Shown here piece by piece: positions 15,967 through 23,913 of a DNA stretch of 64,000 nucleotides. Numbering within the stretch: position 1 is the first letter of the stretch; each line of letters begins with the position of its first letter. The notes beneath the pieces were generated by a model. It saw nothing but the letters and a program-made list of their open reading frames with translations, was not told the DNA's origin and did no database searches. The position numbers and the translations under genes were made by a program. Source of the DNA: JAWKHR01 sp041394725 (GTDB lineage: Bacteria > Acidobacteriota > Vicinamibacteria > Vicinamibacterales > SCN-69-37); contig JAWKHR010000032.1 of NCBI GenBank assembly GCA_041394725.1, positions 1 to 64,000 of the forward strand, written 5' to 3'.

Positions 15967-17906
15967 TCAGCCGCCGGTGTTGCCGCTCTCGTCCAGCGAG
16001 CGCTGCGCCCGGTGCGCGCGCGCGATGGCGGGATCGAGCGCGATGGCGCGCTGCAGGTACGAGCGGCCCAGGGCGACCGGGTCCACCGGCAGGGGAGGCG
16101 GCCAGCGCTGGTAGCGAATCAGCGCCCGGCCGGTCTCGGCGAGGAGCGCCGCATCCGTCGTCGCCTCGAGCTTCGCGCGGATCTCGCGGGCGAACGCCTC
16201 GTCGGCATCGCCGCGCGAGCGACGCTCGCTCTCGCTCGCGTCTGGGCGCCGGGTCAGCACGTCCGCGTAGAGCGACCCGAGGCCCGGGATGTTCGCGGTC
16301 CAGGCGTCGTACCTGACGCCACCCACCGTCCGCCCGTCGAGGCGCGGATCGAGCGTGCGGCCGCGCAGGAGCGCGCGCTCGGCGGCTCGCGGGTCATCCT
16401 GGATCTGCACGAAGAACATCGCGGCGTTCTTCAGCGCGCGCGCGTCGGCGTCCGCGTCGTCGATGCGTGCGCGCCAGAGTGCGGCCGCGCGGGCGACGCC
16501 CTCCGGGTCGGCCAGGCGCGCGAACCCCCGGTTCGAGAACGCGAGGTTCGCCTGGGTCGCGAGTGGCGACGCCGGGCGATGCTCGATGACCCAGAGGGCC
16601 ACCTCACGTCGCCGCTCGATCCAGTCCGGTGCGCCGGCGACGAAGAAGCTGTTGTGGAGGGGCTGGTAGTAGGCGAGCAGCGTCTCGGCCGCCACGAGAT
16701 CGGCCGGCTGGCGGCGCCACTGCTCCTGGAGCGCCCGCGCGCCAGCCTCGGACATGTTCATCGCCTCGCTGCGGATCCGCAGGGACGCGGAGCGTGAGCC
16801 GGGTGTCACCACGATATCCCGCGGCGTCAGCGAATCGGGCAACGTGTCATCCGCGAGGCTGCACGCCGACCCGATCGCGACGGCGAGCCCGCAGGCGCCT
16901 GCGACCAGGCCACGCTGGAATCGCGTGGACCGCCGCGACGCCCGATCGAGCACGCGGTCGATCCGGTGGTCGAGCCGCGCCGCGCCCATGCCGAGGCCCG
17001 GCCACGCCACGCGTCCGCCGGCCTGGCGCACGGCGTCGGCCATGTCGAGCAGCACCCGCGCGTAGTCCGCGCCGTGTCCCCCCGCGCGCAGCGCGCCATC
17101 GTCGGCGGCCTGTTCCGCGGTGGAGGCGATCCGGCGTTCCAGCCACCACGACAGCGGATGGAACCAGAAGAGGCACACGTTCAGCCGGGCCGCGAAGGAC
17201 ACCAGCAGATCCCGCCGATCGGCGTGGGCCCGCTCGTGTGCGATGACCGCGGCGAGCGTCCCGGTCGGCCACTGCCGCCAGCCGGCCGGCAGGATGATGC
17301 GCGGCGCCAGCGTGCCGATGGTCAGCGGCACGCGCACCTCCGCGGACTCCGCCACGAGGCCGGCCGGTGCAAGCGCGATCTCCCAGTCGGGCACGAGGCG
17401 GGCGCGCGCGCAGAGGCATCTGGCGCGGTACCAGCCGCGGCCCGCGCCGATGGCCAGGCCGACGGCACCGAGGATGTACAGGCTCGCCAGCACCGTGGGC
17501 CATCGGGGCGCGACGGGGGCGACGGCGGCGCGCAGTGGCGGCGCGCCGCTCGGCGTGGCCCCACTGCGGTCGGACAACGGCCCGGCGGCGCGCGCGAGGC
17601 ACGCTGCGTCCGCTGCGGCGCCGGCCCTCGGCGGGCGGCGACCGTCGGCCGCAGCGCGTCGTCGACGACGGCCGTCAGCCAGGTCGAGGCGGCCTGGACG
17701 GAACCCGGCATGGCGATCCGCAGGTCCGGCACGATCGACGGCAGGACGGGCATTGCGAGCATCGCGACGAGGACGGCCGTCCACGCGCCGTGCAGGACCG
17801 CGCCGGCGCGGACCCGGAGCAGCCGGAGCGCCACCGCGACGAGGGCGGCGACGAGGAGGCTGCGGAGGGAGGCCTCCACCAGCAGGCCGAGCAGGTGCGC
17901 GCTCAT
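15967..17906 (-). pseudogene. BlaR1/MecR1-like M56 metallopeptidase, frameshifted
   Basis: The N-terminus starts at ATG 17906 (MSAHLLGLLVEASLRSLL) with two membrane helices in one frame. After about residue 90 the sense continues in another frame, from near 17640 to the stop at 15967. There WPTVLASLYILGAVGLA (helix), the zinc site VIAHERAHADRRD (about 17225-17240), FWFHPLSWWLERR and AEQAADDGALR are all present as in M56 sensors. The distal part has a further helix and a long repeat-like helical domain (TPR-like, e.g. SYLQRAIALDPAIARAH) in place of a penicillin-binding sensor. A single-base indel between about 17590 and 17650 splits the gene. It lies 9 bases downstream of the BlaI-type regulator, the standard order. 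Normal function would be membrane-signal-triggered cleavage that relieves BlaI repression. Confidence 0.8.
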
Positions 17907-17915
17907 CTCGTCTCC

Positions 17916-18323
17916 TCAGCTCTCGGAGGGTTTCCGGGATCCGGACGCGCTCCGGACCTTCTTCGCGAGCCGCTCGAGTTCCTCGGCTGTGACGACGTCC
18001 TCGTCGACGATGCCGGCGAGGAACTGCTCGACGGAGCCCGCCCAGTACTGGCGGATGATCTGGCGCACGGTCCGCGCGGCGACGGTCGTCGAGCCGGCGC
18101 AGGCCTGGTAGACGAACACCTTGCCGTCCACGCGATGCCGCACGAGGCCGCGGGACTCGAGGCGTCGCAGCAGTGTGCGGACGCTCGCGTCCTTCAGGCG
18201 ATGGCGCGGGACGAGCGCCTCGCGGACCTGCTCGGCCGTGGCCGGGCCGCCACGCCAGAGGCGGTCGAGGATGGCGCGCTGGAGCGGGGTCAGCGGCCGG
18301 ACGGTACCGTGACGGCCTGTCAT
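17916..18323 (-). CDS. BlaI/MecI/CopY-type transcriptional repressor
   Basis: 135 residues. The winged helix reads LTPLQRAILDRLWRGGPATA, then VREALVPRH, DASVRTLLRRLESRGLV and VDGKVFVYQA, which is the conserved Penicillinase_R fold. The C-terminal helices (AARTVRQIIRQYWAGSVEQF, LERLAKKV) form the dimerisation domain containing the usual protease cleavage region. It precedes the M56 gene by 9 bases as in bla/mec operons, but no beta-lactamase is nearby; in Acidobacteria such pairs are frequent and their targets mostly unknown. An imperfect inverted repeat overlapping its start codon suggests autoregulation. Confidence 0.92.
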   Translation of the reverse strand: MTGRHGTVRPLTPLQRAILDRLWRGGPATAEQVREALVPRHRLKDASVRTLLRRLESRGLVRHRVDGKVFVYQACAGSTTVAARTVRQIIRQYWAGSVEQFLAGIVDEDVVTAEELERLAKKVRSASGSRKPSES

Positions 18324-18339
18324 GTGACGAGATGTAACA
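18323..18339. promoter_or_regulatory. candidate BlaI-type operator
   Basis: On the minus strand the sequence is TGTTAC-ATCTC-GTCACA, an imperfect inverted repeat with 5 of 6 matching positions. It contains the TACA core of BlaI/MecI boxes (TACA/TGTA). It abuts the ATG of the BlaI-type gene, so binding would block its own transcription or translation start. Confidence 0.4.
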
Positions 18340-18434
18340 CGTCGGCCGTCGCGGACGCAAGCGCGGCGGGCGTCCGCGACGCCGCGACAGCGTCCGGGCC
18401 GTTCAGGGCGTGGCCGCGTGACCGCCGGGCGCCT

Positions 18435-19001
18435 TCAGCGCGTGGCCACGCGGGCGCCGGGCGCCTCCGCGGCCGGCGATCCCGCGGCGGCCGTCGCCTC
18501 AGGGCACCGGACGATCTCCACCGAGCAGGGCGCATGCAGGGCGACGTGCTGCGAGACGCTCCCAGCAGCCGGCGCGCCACGGGGCCCCGGCCATGGGATC
18601 CGACGACCACCAGGTCGGCGTGCCAGTTCCGGGCTTCCTCGAGGATGGCGTCCTGCGGCGACCGTCGAGCACCTTCGTCGCCACGGGCATGCCCATCAAC
18701 GCCAGCAGGTGCGCGGCGCGTTCGGCGTGCACCGAGACCTCCGCCAGCGCCGCGTCGCGCGTCGGCGTGGGCGGCGCCGAGCATCAGTTCGGGATCCGCC
18801 ACACCCGGGACGTCCGCATGCGCGACCGAGACGACCTCGAACTGGTGCCTGCCGGCCACGGCTGACCGGCGACGCTCTGGATCGCGATCGCTGCACGGCG
18901 ACCCGTCCGTGGCGAGCAGGATCCGCGGCTGGACCGGCGCCGGCCGTTCGAGATCCGGCGAGGTGCTCGCTCACCGGCAGGAGCCCGCGGAACGGCGTCA
19001 T
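18435..19001 (-). pseudogene. universal stress protein, multiply frameshifted
   Basis: Reading across frames recovers a normal UspA-fold protein: ILLATDGSPCSDRDPE, then HQFEVVSVAHADVPG, HAERAAHLLALMGMPVATKVL, ILEEARNWHADLVVVGSHGRG, and the C-terminal HVALHAPCSVEIVRCPEA ending at the TGA at 18435. The nucleotide-binding GxxG-type signature (GSHGRGPVARRLLG) is preserved. At least three or four single-base shifts separate these pieces, near 18955, 18745, 18660 and 18570. The ATG at 19001 overlaps the stop of an upstream 35-codon frame. No intact product can be made as the sequence stands. Confidence 0.78.
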
Positions 19002-19105
19002 GCCAGGCGGCGTCGTCGAATCTCGCGCCGCGAAATGTAGACCATCGCCGCCAGCAGCAGCAGCGAGACGACGCCAAAGAGCGCGATCGTGGTCGGGGAC
19101 ATCAT
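18998..19105 (-). CDS. 35-residue single-pass membrane peptide
   Basis: Reads MMSPTTIALFGVVSLLLLAA then MVYISRREIRRRRLA: one membrane helix and a strongly basic C-terminal tail. A near-perfect AGGAGG lies 5 bases before the first ATG, and the TGA overlaps the ATG of the broken universal stress protein. The ribosome site and ATGA junction make translation likely. Its size and topology resemble small accessory subunits such as KdpF, but no partner transporter is near. Function unknown. Confidence 0.55.
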   Translation of the reverse strand: MMSPTTIALFGVVSLLLLAAMVYISRREIRRRRLA

Positions 19106-19295
19106 GTCGACCTCCTTGCTCGCGGTGGATCCGCCGGACGCCCGGAAAAGGGCGGAGCAGAACCCGTGCCAGCCGTCAGTTCGAGGGGGCGGCGGCTGCG
19201 CGACTCTCTCAGGGAAGGAGGAGCGGGGATTGCTCCGCGGCCCGCGGGTTGGATCGCCGCCCGCGGCCGGCGGTATCGTGAAGGGCACCGTCCCC

Positions 19296-20351
19296 ATGAT
19301 CAGCCTCGGCGCCCTCCCCGAACGTCTGTCCGGCCCGTCGGCGTGGGTCGGGCGCGAGATGCAGGCGCGAGCCGGCGAGTGGCTCGTCGATCTTCCGCCG
19401 GCCGCCATCGCCGAGCTCGAGGGCGCCGCGCGACATTACCTCGCGCTCGGGCGCGACGTCGGGCAGATCACGGCGGCCGACTTCCCCCTCGGGGACGTCG
19501 GCGCGTCCCTCGAGCGCCTGAAGGCGCGCCTCCTCCACGGCGTCGGTTTCGAGGTGCTGCGCGGCCTGCCGGTCGATCGCTGGGACCGCCGGACGGCGGC
19601 GACGGTCTTCTGCGGCATCGGCGCGCACCTGGGTCGCGCGCGATCGCAGAACGCGCAGGGGCACGTACTCGGCCACGTGCGCGACACCGGCGTCAGCTCG
19701 CGTGACCCCAACGTCCGCATCTACCAGACGGCCGAGCGCCAGAGCTTCCACACCGACAGCGCGGACCTGGTGGGATTGCTCTGCCTGCGGGACGCGCGGG
19801 AGGGCGGGCAGTCACTCCTGGTCAGCGCGGAGGCGATCTACAACCGGATGCGTGCCGAGTCGCCCGACCTGCTCGTGCGGCTGTTCGACCCGATCGCCAC
19901 CGACCGGCGCGGCGAGGTCCCGCCGGGCGCGAAGCCGTACCTGGAGATCCCGCCCCTGAACTGGCACGCGGGCCGGCTGACGGTCTTCTACCAGCGCCAG
20001 TACATCGACAGCGCGCAGCGCTTTCCCGACGCGATGCGGCTGACGCCGGATCACGTCGCCGCGCTCGATCGCTTCGACGCGATCGCGAACGACCCGGACA
20101 TGCACGTCGTGATGCAGCTCCGGCCGGGCGACCTGCAGTTCGTCTACAACCACTCGCAGCTGCACGACCGCACGGCCTTCGTGGACTGGCCCGAACCGGC
20201 CCGGCGGCGGCACCTGCTCCGGCTGTGGCTCTCGCCCGATGGCGATCGCGAACTCCCGCCGTGCTTCGCCGAGCGCTACGGCTCCCTCGAGGTGGGGCAC
20301 CGGGGCGGGGTGGTCGTCGCGGGCACGGTGCTCACCGCGCCGCTGGATTGA
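19296..20351 (+). CDS. TauD/TfdA-like Fe(II)/2-oxoglutarate dioxygenase
   Basis: 351 residues. The iron site is the H-x-D pair in SFHTDSADLVGLL (about His152, Asp154) with the distal histidine in QFVYNHSQLHDRTAF (about 287-291). An arginine for 2-oxoglutarate follows in RRRHLLRLWLS. The HGVGFEVLRGLPVDRW segment and NVRIYQTAERQSFHTDS agree with the TauD domain. These enzymes hydroxylate small organic substrates; the substrate is not identifiable. The ATG at 19296 is used because it gives the typical N-terminal length; a GTG 18 bases earlier and longer open frame upstream exist but lack plausible protein sequence. A divergent gap of about 190 bases separates it from the minus-strand peptide gene. 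Confidence 0.85.
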   Translation: MISLGALPERLSGPSAWVGREMQARAGEWLVDLPPAAIAELEGAARHYLALGRDVGQITAADFPLGDVGASLERLKARLLHGVGFEVLRGLPVDRWDRRTAATVFCGIGAHLGRARSQNAQGHVLGHVRDTGVSSRDPNVRIYQTAERQSFHTDSADLVGLLCLRDAREGGQSLLVSAEAIYNRMRAESPDLLVRLFDPIATDRRGEVPPGAKPYLEIPPLNWHAGRLTVFYQRQYIDSAQRFPDAMRLTPDHVAALDRFDAIANDPDMHVVMQLRPGDLQFVYNHSQLHDRTAFVDWPEPARRRHLLRLWLSPDGDRELPPCFAERYGSLEVGHRGGVVVAGTVLTAPLD

Positions 20352-20380
20352 TCCCACCACCGCCCCGGTCCGTGTTTGCG

Positions 20381-23300
20381 CTACCCGCCCGCCGCCTTGA
20401 CCCGCGCCTTGAGCGCGTTCCACCGCGTCATCAGGCGGTTGTACTCGGCCAGCTCGGCGCGGCACGCGTCGAGCTGGGCCGCGGTGGGCGGCATCTCCGC
20501 GTCCTGCATCGGCATCGCGGCACCGACCAGGCTGCCGGCCATGGTCGCGAGCGTCGCCGGTGCGGCCGGGACGCCGCCGCCGCGTCCACCGCGGCCGCCG
20601 CCGCGCCCGCCGAACCCGCCGCGTCCGCCACCCGCCGGTGCCGCGCTCGGCGGCGGGGCGATCGCGTCGAGCTCTTCGATCAGGGCCGTGGTCGCGGCCG
20701 ACGCGGGCTTCGCGCGCAGGGTGTCCACCGAGGCGCGCGCCTCGGCATACGCCGCCTGCGTCGCGCGCGCGCCGTCCACCAGTTGCGTCGTCAGCGTGAA
20801 GATCTGCTGGATCGCCGGCGTCTGTCGGACGCGCGGGTCGATCCGCACAATGATCGGCTGCGTCTGGCTCCGGCCGTCCACCGTCAATCGCACCGAGTAC
20901 GTGCCCGGCGGCACCCACGGCGCGTTCGGGGTCGGGTAGGTCCGGTGCGGCACGGCGTTGCCGCCGCGGCCGCCGCCGCTGCCGGGCAGCGGGTCGTAGT
21001 GCAGATCCCACGAGAAGCGATGGTGCCCGGCCGACGTCCCGAGCACCTGCTGCGGCGCGGGCCAGTAGAGCGGCACGTTGCAGTCGGGCGTGCCCGGCGT
21101 GGTCTGGCAGAGCCGCGTGTAGGCCTCGGGATCGAGCGCCGGATCGGGCGACCGCACCGGATCGTTGCTCGAGTAGGACCGGAGTACGTGGCCGGCGTTG
21201 TCGAGCACCTCGAGCTTCACCTCGCCCGCGGTCGCCCGCGGCAGGTAGTAGTCCACGAGCGCGCCCGGTGGCGGGTTCTCGCCCGCGGGCACCTCCGGCG
21301 GCCACGGCGTCGGGTCGTTCATCGCGAACCGCACGCGCAGGCCGACGGCCGGCTTGTAGAGGAACGGCCCGTTGGCCGCGCGCAGCTCCGCCTGCTGGCG
21401 CAGCGGCGTCACGTCGTCGAGGATCCAGAAGCCCCGCCCGTGCGTGCCGGCCACCAGATCCGAGCACTGGCAGCTGTCGTCGTCCTTCACCGCGATGTCG
21501 CGCACGGAGATCGCCGGCATGTTCTGGCGCAGCGACTGCCAGTGATCGCCGTCGTCGAACGACACCCAGACCTGCGTGTCGGTGGCGGCGTAGAGCAGGC
21601 CGCGCACCCGCGGGTCCTCGCGAATCGAGTTGGCGACGGCGCCCGGGGCGATACCGGTGTTGATTTCGGTCCAGGTCTTTCCGCCGTCGTGCGTGCGCCA
21701 GAAGTGCGGGTTCATGTCGTCGAGGCGCAGGGTGTTGGCCGCCGCGTAGGCGGTCTGCGCGTCGAAGTGCCCGGCATCCATGTTGAAGATGCGCGTCCAC
21801 GGCTTGATCCCGGGCGGCGTGACGTTGGTCCAGCTCGTGCCGCCGTTGGTCGTGACCTGGATCTGGCCGTCGTCGGTCCCGGCCCACAGCACGGCGACGC
21901 TGCGCGGCGAGGGCGCGAGGGCGGTGATCGTGCCCTGGGGACCGGGCGTCACGCCGCTCGCGTACTTGCCGGCGTTGGCCGGTACCTCCCACGTCTGGCG
22001 CGCGAGGTCGCCGCTGATGCGCGTCCAGCTGTGACCCTGGTCCACGGTCTTGAAGACCGCGTTCGAGGCGTAGAAGAGGACGTTGTGATCGACCGGCGAC
22101 CAGACGAGCGGCATCGTGCGCACGTTGCGGCCGAATTCCGCGCGGTCGGCGGCCGACGGCCCGACGTTGGTGGACTGCCCGGTCCGCCGGTCGTACAGCG
22201 AGACGTTGGTGCGCGAGCTGCCGAACACGAGGTCCGGGTCCTTCGGATCCGGCGCGGCCATGCCGTACTCCTGGATCATCACGGGATGCCAGTCGTTGAA
22301 CGTGATCTCGCCGTCGTTGCCGCGGCTCTGCACGCAAGCCGATCCGGAGTCCTGCTGCCCGCCGCACAGCCGGTACGGGAACGCGTCGTCGGCCGTCACG
22401 TGGTACATCGCGGCCGTGGGCTGCGTGTACCAGTTGCTCCACGACGCGCCGCGGTTGCCGGAGACGACGGCGCCCTGGTCGGCGACCACGACGATGAGGT
22501 TCGTGTCGTTCGGGTTGATCCAGGCCTTCTGGTAGTCGTCGCCGCCGGGCGCGCCGCGCACGGCGGCCCAGGTGAGACCGCCGTTCTCGGTGCGCCAGAA
22601 GACGGTCGAGCAGCTGTAGACGACGTTCTCGTCCTTCGGATCCACGGTGAGCGTCGGCAGGTCGCCGCCGCCGATCCGGCCGAGCGGGCGCGGATCCTGC
22701 GGCGTGGCGAGCTGATCGGTCTCCGCGACGCGCGGGTCGCGCGTGGACAGGAACCAGTGCTCGCCGCCGTCGGTCGTCTTGAAGAACCCGATCGTGCCGC
22801 CTCCGCCGCCCCGGCCGCCGCCACGCCCGCCACCGCCCCGGCCGCCCGCCGCGCCCGCGCCGCCGCCACCGGCCACGGCCTCGGCGCACGGGCCGAGGCA
22901 CGCGACGGTCGCGTAGAGCACCTGCGGGTTGCTGGGCGCGATCGCGAGGTTGGCCTGGAGCACGACGGGCAGGCCGCCGGTCAACTGGCGCCACGTCGAG
23001 CCGCCGTCCACGGACTTGAAGATGCCGCCGCTGTTCGAGGTCGCGTTGCCCCCGAACGCGCCGTTCTCCGAGAAGCCCTGCTGCTGCTGCCAGAGCGACG
23101 CGTAGACCACGTTCGGATTGCTCGGGTCCAGCCGCACGTCGCTGCCACTCGTGTACTCGTCGGCGAAGAGGACCTTCTCGTAGGTTCGGCCGCCGTCGGT
23201 CGACCGGAAGATGCCGCGTTCGGCGTTCGGCCCGTACGGGTGCCCCAGCGCGGCGACGAACAGCCGGTCCGGGTTCCGCGGGTCCACGACGACGTTCGCG

Positions 23301-23761
23301 ATCATCTGCGTGTCGCGCAGGCCCTGGTGCGTCCAGGTCTTGCCGGCGTCGGTGGACTTGTACATCCCGTCGCCGGTCGCGAGGTCCGGCCGGATGATGC
23401 CGGCGCCCGAGCCCACGTAGATGACGTCGGGATTCGACGGCGCGACGGCGATGGCGCCGATCGATCCCGTCGGCTGGTCGTCGAAGAGCGGCACCCACGT
23501 CGACCCGTAGTCGGACGTCCGCCAGACGCCGCCGTTGTCGAACCCGGCGTAGAACACGTTCGGCTGGCTGGCGACGCCGTCCACCGCCCGCGCGCGGCCC
23601 GCGCGCGTGGGGCCGATCGAGCGCCAGCGCATCTCGCCGAAGGTCGAACCGGGCGCGCCGGTGGCCTGGGCCCGGACCCGGACCTGCGCCATGGCCGGCG
23701 CGAGGATCAGCGCCAGGGCGCCCGCGCCCAGGAGCCAGTGTCGGTAGTTCGTGTGCCTCAA
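20381..23761 (-). CDS. exported BNR-repeat / sortilin (VPS10)-like propeller protein
   Basis: 1126 residues starting at TTG 23761, supported by GGGGGG 6 bases upstream and an immediate signal peptide (HWLLGAGALALILAPAMA). The N-terminal two thirds is a pair of beta-propellers with repeated Asp-box motifs such as YKSTDAGKTWTH, FRSTDGGRTYEK, FKSVDGGSTWRQ and VTTNGGTSWTNV. A C-terminal domain holds YSVRLTVDGRSQTQPI and helices. Two glycine/arginine-rich low-complexity stretches (about 22797-22867 and 20568-20635) interrupt it. Such proteins are abundant in Acidobacteriota and are often annotated as glycosyl hydrolase or VPS10-containing; catalysis has not been established. Convergent with the dioxygenase gene, 29 bases apart. 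Confidence 0.87.
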   Translation of the reverse strand: MRHTNYRHWLLGAGALALILAPAMAQVRVRAQATGAPGSTFGEMRWRSIGPTRAGRARAVDGVASQPNVFYAGFDNGGVWRTSDYGSTWVPLFDDQPTGSIGAIAVAPSNPDVIYVGSGAGIIRPDLATGDGMYKSTDAGKTWTHQGLRDTQMIANVVVDPRNPDRLFVAALGHPYGPNAERGIFRSTDGGRTYEKVLFADEYTSGSDVRLDPSNPNVVYASLWQQQQGFSENGAFGGNATSNSGGIFKSVDGGSTWRQLTGGLPVVLQANLAIAPSNPQVLYATVACLGPCAEAVAGGGGAGAAGGRGGGGRGGGRGGGGGTIGFFKTTDGGEHWFLSTRDPRVAETDQLATPQDPRPLGRIGGGDLPTLTVDPKDENVVYSCSTVFWRTENGGLTWAAVRGAPGGDDYQKAWINPNDTNLIVVVADQGAVVSGNRGASWSNWYTQPTAAMYHVTADDAFPYRLCGGQQDSGSACVQSRGNDGEITFNDWHPVMIQEYGMAAPDPKDPDLVFGSSRTNVSLYDRRTGQSTNVGPSAADRAEFGRNVRTMPLVWSPVDHNVLFYASNAVFKTVDQGHSWTRISGDLARQTWEVPANAGKYASGVTPGPQGTITALAPSPRSVAVLWAGTDDGQIQVTTNGGTSWTNVTPPGIKPWTRIFNMDAGHFDAQTAYAAANTLRLDDMNPHFWRTHDGGKTWTEINTGIAPGAVANSIREDPRVRGLLYAATDTQVWVSFDDGDHWQSLRQNMPAISVRDIAVKDDDSCQCSDLVAGTHGRGFWILDDVTPLRQQAELRAANGPFLYKPAVGLRVRFAMNDPTPWPPEVPAGENPPPGALVDYYLPRATAGEVKLEVLDNAGHVLRSYSSNDPVRSPDPALDPEAYTRLCQTTPGTPDCNVPLYWPAPQQVLGTSAGHHRFSWDLHYDPLPGSGGGRGGNAVPHRTYPTPNAPWVPPGTYSVRLTVDGRSQTQPIIVRIDPRVRQTPAIQQIFTLTTQLVDGARATQAAYAEARASVDTLRAKPASAATTALIEELDAIAPPPSAAPAGGGRGGFGGRGGGRGGRGGGVPAAPATLATMAGSLVGAAMPMQDAEMPPTAAQLDACRAELAEYNRLMTRWNALKARVKAAGG

Positions 23762-23913
23762 GATGTCCCCCCTTGAAACGGGAAGCAGAAGGAATGAAGA
23801 AGCTCCGGGCAGTGTATCCGCGATCGGGGGCGATCCGCGTGGCGAACGCCCGGCCGGCCGTTCCGCGGCACCGGGCCGGAGCGCTCCCCGGACCCGCGGG
23901 CACCGGGACGACG

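Noticed and set aside
19106..19408. N-terminal extension of the 35-residue membrane peptide
   Set aside because: The upstream frame is Pro/Arg-rich without protein features, while AGGAGG is placed exactly for the ATG at 19105.
20225..23776. 1183-codon plus-strand frame opposite the BNR protein
   Set aside because: Composition is the mirror of the real gene (Arg/Val/Asp-rich), without motifs; the minus-strand Asp-box repeats are decisive.
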